Source: Lachnospira sp. UBA4346 (GTDB lineage: Bacteria > Bacillota > Clostridia > Lachnospirales > Lachnospiraceae). Taken from it: a DNA stretch of 64,000 nucleotides. The notes under the pieces are model-generated. The model saw nothing but the letters and a program-made list of their open reading frames with translations, did not search any database and was not told the origin of the DNA. A program made the translations under genes and the position numbers. The stretch spans positions 1-64,000 of the forward strand of contig DGTC01000039.1 in assembly GCA_002394205.1 (NCBI GenBank), in the 5' to 3' direction. The first letter of the stretch is position 1, and the number at the start of each line of letters is the position of its first letter. Shown here in pieces: positions 45,887 through 54,385 of the stretch.

Positions 45887-47140
45887 TTAAGCCTGTTCTT
45901 CTTTTCGTCTTAAAATATCAAACTGATCTAGTTCAATCCCTAAATCAATATATAATTGCTGCTTTGGATGTGGTGCACTTTCCATACTTTCACCATCTTC
46001 ATTCTGAATTGCACGAACAACCACAGAGATATTTTCTCCATTCGGCTTCATTACTTCAATCGTTTCACCAACTGAGAACTTATTTCGCTGCTCGATATGA
46101 TACAATCCCTGTTCATTGCGTTCTCCAACAATACCTAAATACGTATATTCCTTTACATACGTATTGTTATCATAAATCTGTGTATTTTCGTCCGGTTTTC
46201 CAAAGAAAAATCCAGTCGTATACTGACGATATGTGCATTTCTGAATTTCAGATTTATAGAATGGAATTCTACTGCGGTAAAGTTCCGGATCCTGTAAGAA
46301 CTCATCAATTGCCAAACGATATGTTCTTGCAACTGTTGCTACATACAATGCTGTCTTCATTCGTCCTTCAATCTTAAAACTGTCAATCCCTGAAGTTACA
46401 AGTTCCGGAATGTATTCTATCATACATAAATCCTTCGAATTAAAGATATATGTACCTCTTTCATTTTCATAAACCGGCATATATTCACCCGGTCTTGATT
46501 CTTCCACAATCGAATATTTCCAACGGCAAGGATGTGTACATGCTCCTCTGTTTGCATCTCTGCCCGTCATAAAATTGCTAAGCAGACATCTTCCGGAATA
46601 AGAAATACACATTGCACCATGCATGAATGTCTCAATCTCCATCTCATCTGGAATCTGCTCACGAATTTGCTTAATTTCCTTTAATGAAAGTTCTCTTGCG
46701 GATACAACTCTCTTTGCACCCTGTTTCCACCAGAACTGATATGTCATATAATTTGTATTATTTGCCTGTGTACTAACATGAATATCTGTATCCGGCATAA
46801 CTTCTTTTGCAATCGTAAACATACCCGGATCAGAGATAATTAATGCATCCGGACCGATTTCTTTCAATTCTTCAAAGTATTTTCTAGCACCGTCTAAATC
46901 GTAATTATGTGCAAGAATATTAGCTGTAACATATACTTTTACACCCCTTGCATGCGCAAACTCTATTCCTTCTTTCATATCTTCTAATGAAAAGTTCTTT
47001 GCCTTTGCACGCAATCCAAATGCTTCTCCTCCAATATAAACAGCGTCTGCACCATAAATAACAGCCACTTTCAACACTTCCAAACAACTTGCCGGAATTA
47101 ATAATTCTAATTCTCTACCATTATAAGTATGTTTTGCCAT
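45887..47140 (-). CDS. trhP2: U32 family peptidase-like tRNA hydroxylation protein (TrhP2/YrrO)
   Basis: 417 residues, matching YrrO (TrhP2) in size. The U32 signature MCISYSGRCLLSNFMTGRDA with RGACTHPCRW is present, including the Cys residues that bind an iron-sulfur cluster in this family. Together with TrhP1, this protein is needed for 5-hydroxylation of U34 in tRNA; the next upstream gene trmR methylates the product to mo5U. Bacillus carries yrrM-yrrN-yrrO, but here only one U32 gene follows trmR. Older annotations call it a protease or collagenase. Confidence 0.85.
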   Translation of the reverse strand: MAKHTYNGRELELLIPASCLEVLKVAVIYGADAVYIGGEAFGLRAKAKNFSLEDMKEGIEFAHARGVKVYVTANILAHNYDLDGARKYFEELKEIGPDALIISDPGMFTIAKEVMPDTDIHVSTQANNTNYMTYQFWWKQGAKRVVSARELSLKEIKQIREQIPDEMEIETFMHGAMCISYSGRCLLSNFMTGRDANRGACTHPCRWKYSIVEESRPGEYMPVYENERGTYIFNSKDLCMIEYIPELVTSGIDSFKIEGRMKTALYVATVARTYRLAIDEFLQDPELYRSRIPFYKSEIQKCTYRQYTTGFFFGKPDENTQIYDNNTYVKEYTYLGIVGERNEQGLYHIEQRNKFSVGETIEVMKPNGENISVVVRAIQNEDGESMESAPHPKQQLYIDLGIELDQFDILRRKEEQA

Positions 47141-47171
47141 AATTTACTCCTTTGTTATATTTTTAACAACT

Positions 47172-47828
47172 TTATTCTTCATTTTTCATTTTCTTAACAC
47201 TCAGCGTAATTCCGTCGCCGATTGGCACAATTGATGTCGTAAACGCATCCATATGTGTCAGTGTATATAAATATTCTCTCATCCTTGTATGAATCGTGCG
47301 GTTTCTTCTTGTAACTGCATAATGCGATTCTACAATCTCACCATCCTGTAATACATTATCAGAAAGAAGCAGTCCTCCCTCTGATAAAAGGCGTTCTATT
47401 TGCGGAAGAAAATGAATGTACTGTCCCTTTGCCGCATCCATAAAAATAAAATCAAAGGTTCCCTGCAATGTCGGTAAAATTTCCATTGCATCTCCTTCTA
47501 ACAACGTAATGACATCCTCTTTTTCTGCACGCTTAAAATTATTTTTTGCAATCGGAATACGCACGTCATAATTTTCAATCGTCGTAATTGTACATCCTTT
47601 CGGCATATATTCACTCATAAGAATTGCCGAATAACCGACTGCTGTACCCACTTCTAAAATTTTCTTTGGCTGTTTTAATGCCAATAAAACTTTTAGAAAA
47701 TTCTTCATTTCTTTTCTAATAATCGGAACATCATCCAATCTTGCTTCCTGCTCAATCTGATTGCATATTTCAGACTCAGCAACATTCATTGAATTTATAT
47801 AATCAACAATTCGTTCATTTACAATCAT
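47172..47828 (-). CDS. trmR: tRNA 5-hydroxyuridine O-methyltransferase TrmR (YrrM)
   Basis: 218 residues, a class I SAM-dependent O-methyltransferase: SAM motif ILEVGTAVGYSAILM (about 55-69), metal-binding FIFMDAAKGQYIHFLP and LLSDNVL. Order with the MltG-like gene and trhP equals Bacillus yrrL-yrrM-yrrN/O, which supports TrmR over catechol-type methyltransferases. It acts on ho5U34 in tRNA to give mo5U. The ATG at 47828 follows GGGGAC. Confidence 0.88.
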   Translation of the reverse strand: MIVNERIVDYINSMNVAESEICNQIEQEARLDDVPIIRKEMKNFLKVLLALKQPKKILEVGTAVGYSAILMSEYMPKGCTITTIENYDVRIPIAKNNFKRAEKEDVITLLEGDAMEILPTLQGTFDFIFMDAAKGQYIHFLPQIERLLSEGGLLLSDNVLQDGEIVESHYAVTRRNRTIHTRMREYLYTLTHMDAFTTSIVPIGDGITLSVKKMKNEE

Positions 47829-47845
47829 TTTACTGCAGTCCCCAT

Positions 47846-48226
47846 CTAGTCTTCATCATCTAATGAAATATTGCACAATACCTGCATCATCTGCGTCGGC
47901 TTCATTGCGGTATTCAATGTGTATGTTCCACCAACGAATTTATTTTTATAATCTGAAAGTTTGATTTGCAGATAACAAATCAGTTCATCTTTTACCAAAC
48001 CTTTATCATGTAATAACGTTGCGAGCTGTTTTTCCGTAATACCTTCATGAATCGTTACCTGTACTTCTGTTGCATATTTTTCTGTTGTCAGTGCTTCTTC
48101 ATCAAAAATATTTCTTCCAAATGAATATGCCTTACTTCCCGTTGTCGAAATAATAATAATTCCTAACAAAACAACAATTACATTAAAGAAAATATCAATA
48201 ATCATGCGAACCTTTTTATTACTCAT
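47846..48226 (-). CDS. Short MltG/YceG-like membrane-anchored protein
   Basis: About 126 residues from MSNKKVRMIIDIFFNVIVVL; a GTG at 48250 is open in frame but lacks a ribosome site. One membrane helix (about 7-30) is followed by the LysM-like N-terminal domain of MltG (about 52-120: VTIHEGITEKQLATLLHDKG and FVGGTYTLNTAMKPTQMMQV). The catalytic lytic-transglycosylase domain is missing. It occupies the yrrL (mltG) position before trmR. A relative sits at the end of the fla/che operon (254-748). Lytic activity is unlikely. Confidence 0.78.
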   Translation of the reverse strand: MSNKKVRMIIDIFFNVIVVLLGIIIISTTGSKAYSFGRNIFDEEALTTEKYATEVQVTIHEGITEKQLATLLHDKGLVKDELICYLQIKLSDYKNKFVGGTYTLNTAMKPTQMMQVLCNISLDDED

Positions 48227-48269
48227 GCTCCGTTTCTGCTCCTTTTCCACTGTCAGTCTCTATACATTT

Positions 48270-48611
48270 CTATGTTAGAAAATCCATATCAAAGTCTACA
48301 ACTTCAACGACAGACATACATATATCTTGTATTTCTCTACACAGACAAATCTCTGCATCCAGATATTTTCTTACAAGAATTTGATTTTTAATATCTTCAT
48401 ACTCCCTACTCAAATTCTGTGTTGCCGTAAACAAATCATCTACCGACTCATTATACTGCAGCTCAAAATTTCTTCTGCGATAATCATCTACAGCTCTTTT
48501 TAAATCTGGATTTTTATCAAGCCTTTCCTGTAGTTCCTTATACTCCTGATATTCTGCACTCTCAATAATCGCCTGTCTTAATTCATTCTTTATTCCATCA
48601 ATATTTTTCAT
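48270..48611 (-). CDS. YlbF family regulator
   Basis: 113 residues from MKNIDGIKNELRQAIIESAE; the ATG at 48611 is 6 bases after GAGGAG, so an open frame up to 48701 is not used. It is all-helical, with the YlbF/YmcA-like core EYKELQERLDKNPDLKRAVD. In Bacillus, YlbF, YmcA and YaaT form a complex that directs RNase Y. Here the gene follows rnj (RNase J), which fits an RNA-decay link, but the specific role is inferred. Confidence 0.82.
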   Translation of the reverse strand: MKNIDGIKNELRQAIIESAEYQEYKELQERLDKNPDLKRAVDDYRRRNFELQYNESVDDLFTATQNLSREYEDIKNQILVRKYLDAEICLCREIQDICMSVVEVVDFDMDFLT

Positions 48612-48811
48612 ATCATTCTCCTCACATTTCTGCATAGGACCTTCACTAAACGAGAAGAAGAAGCGCCGCATAAGATGCACACGCTTCCTCCCCTGATACA
48701 TCAGCCATTGTAATCGTACATTGATTCTGAGTTCATTATATCGGAAATCTCTTCGAATCTCCTAGTTCTAGTTCTGTATTCTGATATAAATACCAACACA
48801 TATAGAAACTT

Positions 48812-50485
48812 CTATAACTGTGCTTCCATAATAATCGGAAGAATAACCGGATTACGTTTCATCTTCTTCCATAAGTATTCACTTAAATCATCTTTGATGA
48901 TATTCTTAATCTTACTCCAATCAGAAATATTCTTATCCATACATGTCTGAACAGAATCAGAAACAATCATTCTTGCTTCCTCTAATAATTCTTCTGCTTC
49001 ACGGACATATACAAAACCTCTTGTAACAATATCCGGACCTGCCACAAGCTGACCACTATACTTTTCTAATGTAAGAACAACAATGATAATACCATTTTCA
49101 GCAAGATTCTGACGATCTCTAAGCACAATATTACCAACATCACCAACACCAAGTCCATCGACAAGAATCGCTCCCGTAGGTACTTTCCTGCCTGTTATGC
49201 CTGCTTTTTCTTCTCCTAATTCAATAATATCACCTGATTTAGCAATGAAAATGTGTTCATTATCATAGCCGAGTGACTTTACAACTTCTTTTTGTGCAAT
49301 CAAATGTCTGTATTCACCATGAACCGGAATTGAATATTTCGGCTTAACCAATGAATAAATTAACTTAATTTCTTCCTGACAAGCATGTCCTGATACATGA
49401 GTATCCTGGAAGATAACCTTTGCACCCTTCATTCCTAATTCATTGATAACTTTTGCAACAGATTTTTCATTTCCCGGAATTGGCGTAGAAGAAAATACAA
49501 CACAATCTCCCGGCTGAATAGACACTCTTCTGTGAAGCGATGCAGCCATTCTTGAAAGTGCAGCCATTGATTCACCCTGACTACCCGTTGTAATCAATAC
49601 AATCTGTTCCGGTGCATAGTTTTTCATTGCTTCTGTATCAATCAACACACCATCGGGAATCTGAAGGTAATCCATACTTTCAGCTACATCGATGATATTT
49701 ACCATGCTTCGTCCTTCAACACAGACTTTTCTTCCATATTTAACAGCCGAATTAATAATCTGCTGGACACGATCAACATTCGATGCAAAAGTAGCAATAA
49801 TTAAGCGGCTCATCTTATTATCATTAAAAATCTTATCAAATGTTCCGCCAACTGTTTTTTCAGACATGGTAAATCCAGGTCTTAACGCATTCGTGCTATC
49901 GCACATCAGCGCAAGTACTCCCTTTTTACCAAGCTCACCCAATCTCTGCAAATCAATCGGCTCTCCAAATACAGGTGTGTAATCCACTTTAAAGTCACCT
50001 GTATGAACAATAACACCGGCAGGTGAGAAAATTGCAAGTGCTGCTGCGTCTGCAATACTATGATTTGTACGAATAAATTCTACACGGAATTCTCCTAAAT
50101 TAATAGACTGCCCATACTTAACTACCTTACGCTTCACGCTGCGCATCATATTATGTTCTTTTAACTTAGACTCTATCAGTCCCATTGTAAGTCGTGTCGC
50201 ATAAATTGGTGCATTAACTTCTTTCAATACATATGGAATGGCACCAATATGATCTTCGTGACCATGTGTAATTACAAAACCTTTTACTTTGTCAAGATTC
50301 TCCTTTAAATAAGTTACATCAGGAATAACCAAATCAATTCCTAACATCTCTTCTTCTGGAAATGCAAGACCGCAGTCTACAACAATAATACTGTCATTGT
50401 ATTCAATGGCAGTAATATTCATTCCGATCTGCTCAAGACCACCAAGCGGTATAACCTTGACCGTACCAGTATATTCTCTTTTCAT
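48812..50485 (-). CDS. rnj: Ribonuclease J
   Basis: 557 residues: metallo-beta-lactamase domain with HGHEDHIG, a beta-CASP domain (about 210-370), and the C-terminal RNase J domain. Motifs PVHGEYRHL and HVSGHA are those of RNase J. It has 5'-to-3' exonuclease and endonuclease activity on mRNA and rRNA. It sits within the ireB-ruvX-DUF1292...trmR cluster, where Bacillus has no RNase gene. Only one RNase J is visible here, so J1 or J2 type cannot be decided. Confidence 0.96.
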   Translation of the reverse strand: MKREYTGTVKVIPLGGLEQIGMNITAIEYNDSIIVVDCGLAFPEEEMLGIDLVIPDVTYLKENLDKVKGFVITHGHEDHIGAIPYVLKEVNAPIYATRLTMGLIESKLKEHNMMRSVKRKVVKYGQSINLGEFRVEFIRTNHSIADAAALAIFSPAGVIVHTGDFKVDYTPVFGEPIDLQRLGELGKKGVLALMCDSTNALRPGFTMSEKTVGGTFDKIFNDNKMSRLIIATFASNVDRVQQIINSAVKYGRKVCVEGRSMVNIIDVAESMDYLQIPDGVLIDTEAMKNYAPEQIVLITTGSQGESMAALSRMAASLHRRVSIQPGDCVVFSSTPIPGNEKSVAKVINELGMKGAKVIFQDTHVSGHACQEEIKLIYSLVKPKYSIPVHGEYRHLIAQKEVVKSLGYDNEHIFIAKSGDIIELGEEKAGITGRKVPTGAILVDGLGVGDVGNIVLRDRQNLAENGIIIVVLTLEKYSGQLVAGPDIVTRGFVYVREAEELLEEARMIVSDSVQTCMDKNISDWSKIKNIIKDDLSEYLWKKMKRNPVILPIIMEAQL

Positions 50486-50515
50486 ACTATTCTCCTATAT
50501 ACTATAACTCCTATT

Positions 50516-50782
50516 TTATTTTTCTAAATCAATATCTTCTAACAACTCTGCAAACACTTTGCCAACAGCATCTAACTCATCATCATCTTCCACAATTTCA
50601 TAAGCAGCTTCTGTATTCTGCTCGTCAGATGTATCTTTCAAAATATATGCTTCTGCTTCGTAATCATCCTCATCTTCTGAGTCTGTTACTAAAATATAAT
50701 TCGTTCCATTTACACGTGTCTCTTCTATGACATAAAAATTGACAACTTCGTTATCATCTGTAATAAATTCTATTTTTTCCAT
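50516..50782 (-). CDS. DUF1292 protein (YrzB-like)
   Basis: 88 residues, strongly acidic, starting MEKIEFITDDNEVVNFYVIE with the strand pattern TNYILVTDSEDEDDYEAEAY, which is DUF1292. It follows ruvX exactly as Bacillus yrzB follows yrrK. Function unknown. The ATG is preceded by AGGAGAGT. Confidence 0.9.
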   Translation of the reverse strand: MEKIEFITDDNEVVNFYVIEETRVNGTNYILVTDSEDEDDYEAEAYILKDTSDEQNTEAAYEIVEDDDELDAVGKVFAELLEDIDLEK

Positions 50783-50819
50783 ATACTCTCCTAAGGAAAT
50801 GTGGCTCCTGCTCTACGCC

Positions 50820-51254
50820 TTAAACATTTCCTGCATTGGCGAGATAGTCCAAATATCCCTGTAATATAAATACTGCTGCAATCTTATCAATCACAGCTTT
50901 TCTGTTTTCTCTTCTTACACCGCTCTCCATAAGTACCTGATTTGCAGATACTGTTGATAACCGTTCATCCCAAAGAATAACTTCTAATCCAGTTCTGTCT
51001 TCAAGGCGCTGTGCAAAATCTCTACATGCCTGTGCACGCTCCCCTTCTGTATTATTCATATTTTTTGGAAGACCGACAACGATTTTATCTACATCATTCT
51101 CACTGATAATCTGTTCAATTCTAGCAAGTGTCTTTCGAAGTTTGTTTTCTTCTTTACGCGTAATTGTCTCAACGCCCTGCGCAGTAATCCCCAACGCATC
51201 ACTTAGAGCAACGCCCACTGTCTTTGTTCCATAATCAAGTCCAATGATTCGCAT
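50820..51254 (-). CDS. ruvX: Holliday junction resolvase RuvX/YqgF
   Basis: 144 residues from MRIIGLDYGTKTVGVALSDA; the ATG at 51254 is 8 bases after AAGGG and lies 1 base after the ireB stop. RNase H-like acidic residues are present (GLDYGTK, VVGLPKNMNNTEG, WDERLST). The family is credited with Holliday junction resolution and with 16S rRNA 5'-end processing. Order ireB-ruvX-DUF1292 is conserved across Firmicutes. Confidence 0.95.
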   Translation of the reverse strand: MRIIGLDYGTKTVGVALSDALGITAQGVETITRKEENKLRKTLARIEQIISENDVDKIVVGLPKNMNNTEGERAQACRDFAQRLEDRTGLEVILWDERLSTVSANQVLMESGVRRENRKAVIDKIAAVFILQGYLDYLANAGNV

Positions 51255-51255
51255 A

Positions 51256-51513
51256 TTATAATCCCTTGCCTTCAATAAAATACTTGATTACTTCTTCTAC
51301 TAATTCATCTCGTTCAACCTTCATAATAAGACTTCTTGCATTATTATGACTTGTAATATAAGTCGGATCTCCTGACATAATATAACCAACAATCTGGTTT
51401 ACAGGATTATATCCTTTCTCCTTTAGCGCAAGATATACCTGCTCTAAAATATTTTCAACTGAAATTGTCTTTTCTGGTTGTGTTTTAAAAAATTGTGTAT
51501 TATTATCTACCAT
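51256..51513 (-). CDS. ireB: IreB family regulatory phosphoprotein
   Basis: 85 residues starting MVDNNTQFFKTQPEKTISVE; the ATG at 51513 follows GTGAGGAAG. The longer open frame to 51663 reads through the promoter. The sequence EKGYNPVNQIVGYIMSGDPTYITSHNNAR is the highly conserved IreB/UPF0297 core. In Enterococcus, IreB is phosphorylated on Thr by the PASTA kinase IreK and modulates cell-wall stress resistance. It is first in its operon. Confidence 0.95.
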   Translation of the reverse strand: MVDNNTQFFKTQPEKTISVENILEQVYLALKEKGYNPVNQIVGYIMSGDPTYITSHNNARSLIMKVERDELVEEVIKYFIEGKGL

Positions 51514-51543
51514 CTTCCTCACGTCCCTTTCGTATACAACTAT

Positions 51544-51572
51544 ATAATATAATAAATATTGCAATAAGACAA
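51544..51572 (-). promoter_or_regulatory. sigma-A promoter of ireB operon
   Basis: TTGTCT (51567-51572), 17 bases, TATTAT (51544-51549), start near 51537, only about 24 bases from the ireB ATG. It should drive ireB-ruvX-DUF1292 and possibly rnj through trhP, as no convincing terminator interrupts them. Confidence 0.65.
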
Positions 51573-51707
51573 GTCTTTTTTCAAAAGATTGACAGTTTAT
51601 CGCCCCCAAAAATATACACGCAAAACAAGACATGCGACATTTTCCATTTGTGCAATTTGACATATTAAAACATAAAATGTACCTTTTGACACCCGAAGCC
51701 TAACAAT

Positions 51708-51750
51708 ATAAAAACAGCTTTAGAATGTATTTGATACTTTCTAAAGCTGT
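51708..51750 (-). terminator. Intrinsic terminator after DUF4956 gene
   Basis: A perfect 12-bp stem (51739-51750 with 51714-51725; ACAGCTTTAGAA and its complement) with a 13-base loop is followed by UUUUUAUAUUG. It ends the VTC-DUF4956 transcript before the ireB promoter. The remaining 51573-51707 shows no further feature I can support. Confidence 0.9.
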
Positions 51751-51799
51751 CGCTGTTATACATCATTTTATATGTATATTCCATTTTCTGCAAAACTTC

Positions 51800-52489
51800 C
51801 TAGTTCAACTGACTGGAATTATTTTCCACCATTCCAAGTGTAATATTTAAGTTTCCATTCTTCATACGAATTGCATCCAAAAATGCTTTTTCACTCACAT
51901 CTGCCAGCATCTGAATAATATATGTCAATTCAAACATTGTTCCCATATTTGTTGTTTTAACACGTGCAAGCTGTGCATCTGTTGTAAACTTATCAAAAAT
52001 ATCGTCAAACACTTCTGTGTAATTTAAATTCTCAGGAATTGTAATCTTTAACTGCCTCTTTCCTGCTGCCCTGTCTGCAAATCCTGAAACAGAAAGTGCT
52101 ACAAATACAAGCAACATTACTATCGCAAAGATTACTGCAAAACTCACATAACCCAGTCCACACGCTAAGCCTGCTGCCATGGAAAAGAATACGACGGATA
52201 TATCTTTCGCACTCCCCGGCGCACTTCTGAAACGAACGAGTGCAAACGCACCTGCCATAGAAAATGCTCTTGCCACATTGCTTCCTACTAGTAAAATTAC
52301 AACAGATACAATCGCCGGCAATAGTACCAGTCCAACAATAAAATCCTTGTTATATCCACTTTTCTTATTCGCATACATATATGCAATTCCTATCACAAGA
52401 CCAATGGCTAATGCCACTCCAAAACTAATAATTGCCATGCTCACATCGATGGAACCATCTGTGGCTGCCGTAAAAATAGATTCAAACAT
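51800..52489 (-). CDS. DUF4956 membrane protein
   Basis: 229 residues: four or five membrane helices in the N-terminal half (about 15-140) with VGSNVARAFSMAGAFALVRFRSAPG, the DUF4956 signature, then a cytoplasmic domain (about 145-229). The family is very often paired with VTC-domain polyphosphate polymerases, as here. A transport or scaffold role for polyphosphate is plausible but unproven. It has its own ribosome site (AAGGAG), although it starts 49 bases inside the VTC gene. Confidence 0.88.
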   Translation of the reverse strand: MFESIFTAATDGSIDVSMAIISFGVALAIGLVIGIAYMYANKKSGYNKDFIVGLVLLPAIVSVVILLVGSNVARAFSMAGAFALVRFRSAPGSAKDISVVFFSMAAGLACGLGYVSFAVIFAIVMLLVFVALSVSGFADRAAGKRQLKITIPENLNYTEVFDDIFDKFTTDAQLARVKTTNMGTMFELTYIIQMLADVSEKAFLDAIRMKNGNLNITLGMVENNSSQLN

Positions 52490-53229
52490 AATTGTTCTCC
52501 TTTCGTAACTTGTTTGTTTTGTTTCATAATGTATTTTTTATACTCTGTTCCATATTTCGAAAAAGATACCGGATATATCTGTAGTTCTGATAAAATTTTC
52601 ACAAACCACATTGGTACAGCCCGCGTAATTTTTATTTCCATTAAATAGGTGTCTTCAGGCAGTAATTGTTCTCCATAACAGCCTTTCTCTAACTGCAGAT
52701 CACATCTTCTCGTTGTTATATTTTTGTCAAATGTCATTCTGAAATCGCCGTCATTTTTTTCAAAATATGCCCTTCTGTCATAAGACAGATATAACTTTGG
52801 CAACAACTGATAAAACTGCTTCATATAATCAATTTCTAAAAACACCTGTCGGTTCATATACGATTGCTCCTGCGGATACTGATGTTCATTCAAATACGCA
52901 TATGCTTCCGATAACTGCATCGCCGTTCTTCTTTTATTGACAATTCCTTCATACTTTTTCTTAATTTCTACAAACACCTTATCTGACAGCTGTGGTGTTC
53001 CATAACTTCTCAGGCGAAGTTTCTCTTTATATACCGGCTTCTCGATGGATGCTCGAATCAGCCTGTCATCACAGGTATCATAATAAATATTACTAATCTG
53101 ATAAAACTCCTGTTCTCTGTTATAAGCATCCGGCTCCATATATCTAAGGATCCGCTCTGTTAATTCTTCATACTGTTCTTTTGACAGCAAATATTTTTTC
53201 TCACACCGGTTAAATACTTCAATCGCCAT
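52441..53229 (-). CDS. VTC-domain polyphosphate polymerase family protein
   Basis: 262 residues from MAIEVFNRCEKKYLLSKEQY; the ATG at 53229 is 8 bases after GGAGG. VTC tunnel motifs are present: NRCEKKYLL, ISNIYYDTCDDRLI, KEKLRLRSYG, VFVEIKKKYEGIVNKRR and YLMEIKITRAVPMW. These basic and acidic residues line the catalytic beta-barrel of Vtc4, which makes polyphosphate from ATP. It overlaps the DUF4956 gene by 49 bases. Its ~25-residue C-terminal extension after KYIMKQNK is encoded in the overlap and is not part of the barrel. Confidence 0.88.
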   Translation of the reverse strand: MAIEVFNRCEKKYLLSKEQYEELTERILRYMEPDAYNREQEFYQISNIYYDTCDDRLIRASIEKPVYKEKLRLRSYGTPQLSDKVFVEIKKKYEGIVNKRRTAMQLSEAYAYLNEHQYPQEQSYMNRQVFLEIDYMKQFYQLLPKLYLSYDRRAYFEKNDGDFRMTFDKNITTRRCDLQLEKGCYGEQLLPEDTYLMEIKITRAVPMWFVKILSELQIYPVSFSKYGTEYKKYIMKQNKQVTKGEQLCLNLFLRQPQMVPSM

Positions 53230-53255
53230 GTCTGTCACCTCCCTTGTACGCCTAT

Positions 53256-53312
53256 ATAATATTCAAAATTTATGGAAGAATTATGGTAAATATGCGTAGA
53301 AATTATGGTAAA
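53256..53312 (-). promoter_or_regulatory. VTC operon promoter with tandem direct repeats
   Basis: A -10-like TATTAT (53256-53261) lacks a good -35. Instead, two identical 12-base copies (reading TTTACCATAATT on the transcribed strand) lie at 53279-53290 and 53301-53312, with a 22-base period, the nearer copy covering the -35 position. This is the layout of an activator-dependent promoter; a DNA-binding protein engaging two successive helical turns is inferred. Confidence 0.5.
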
Positions 53313-53319
53313 AATGTGT

Positions 53320-53413
53320 AAAAAAAGTGAAGCCATTTCACTGTCTAATACTGTCAACTGCCTGAACGATATTCTGACAATTCAAACGTATTATTTTAGC
53401 AAAATAGCTTCAC
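53320..53413 (-). terminator. Terminator of the glgB-like/mscS unit, with long loop
   Basis: A 12-bp stem (53402-53413 with 53327-53338, one G-U pair) is followed by a U7 run. The loop is unusually long (63 bases) and can itself fold weakly (TGTCA/TGACA). It lies past the mscS stop. Confidence 0.7.
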
Positions 53414-53471
53414 ATGCTTTATATTTTTCTATTCCTGTTATATTAAATTGTATCTCTGTTCAGCTTCCCAC

Positions 53472-54359
53472 TTATGACTGTCTGATATGAACATCTACCT
53501 GATTATATGGAATCTCAATTTCATTTGCATCAAATGACTTCTTAAATTGTTCCAACAATGCAAATCTTGTATTCCAATAATTATCTTGTGATACCCAGGC
53601 ACGTGTCTCTAGCAGTACACAACTGTCTGCAAGCTCTTTAACCACCACACGTTCTTCCCTGTCATGCAGAATATCATTATGGTCTGCTAAAATATCTGCT
53701 AACAGTTGTTTTGCCTTCTGTAAATCTGCATCATATCCAATTCCAATTTCAATATCTAAACGTCGTACTCCTTCTGTACCTACATTTGTGATACTTGAAT
53801 TTGACAGCTTACCGTTTGGAATCATTACAACCTTATTATCTATGGTCCGAAGTCTGGTATAGAGCATCTCAATAGATACAACCGTTCCTTCATCCTCTCC
53901 TGCCACAATATAATCTCCCAACACAAACGGCTTAAATATCAGCAAGAGAATTCCACCTGCAAAATTTGACAAACTCCCCTGCAATGACATACCAACTGCC
54001 AACGCACCAGAACCAAATACCGTAAGCAAAGACGTTGTCTGAAATCCTAATGTATCAACAACCATCATTATTAATACTGCATATAATACAATATTTAAAA
54101 TGGAAACTAAAAACTTTACGACACCCGCATCTAAATCTGTCCGGTTCAATGCTTTCCGTCCAAATTTCAACAATAATTTGATGACTTTTCGTCCAATTTT
54201 CCAAATAATATACGCTAAAACAATCTTTAAAATTAAACCAATTCCCCAGTCTCCAAATGAATTGGCAAGGCTGATAATATGTTCTTTCGAGAAAAATGTT
54301 TCAATCTGTTCCTGCGAAACATTTTCAAAACCCGTTTCTAATGCAATGATTCCGTTCAT
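53472..54359 (-). CDS. Small-conductance mechanosensitive channel (MscS family)
   Basis: 295 residues: three membrane helices (about 35-60, 80-105, 110-135), with the pore helix GSGALAVGMSLQGSLSNFAGGI, then beta and alpha/beta cytoplasmic domains (VEMLYTRLRTIDNKVVMIPN, the MscS signature). It releases osmolytes on hypo-osmotic shock. It starts 26 bases after the GlgB-like gene and has a strong GGAGG site, so the two are co-transcribed. Confidence 0.94.
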   Translation of the reverse strand: MNGIIALETGFENVSQEQIETFFSKEHIISLANSFGDWGIGLILKIVLAYIIWKIGRKVIKLLLKFGRKALNRTDLDAGVVKFLVSILNIVLYAVLIMMVVDTLGFQTTSLLTVFGSGALAVGMSLQGSLSNFAGGILLLIFKPFVLGDYIVAGEDEGTVVSIEMLYTRLRTIDNKVVMIPNGKLSNSSITNVGTEGVRRLDIEIGIGYDADLQKAKQLLADILADHNDILHDREERVVVKELADSCVLLETRAWVSQDNYWNTRFALLEQFKKSFDANEIEIPYNQVDVHIRQS

Positions 54360-54385
54360 GCAAGTCCTCCGTTCATATATCCATG

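Noticed and set aside
45859..46377. A 172-codon plus-strand open frame inside trhP
   Set aside because: Antisense to a conserved gene, His/Tyr/Leu-rich with no domain.
51514..51663. An N-terminally extended IreB up to 51663
   Set aside because: The extension is Cys-rich and hydrophobic, unlike the family, and crosses the promoter at 51544-51572.
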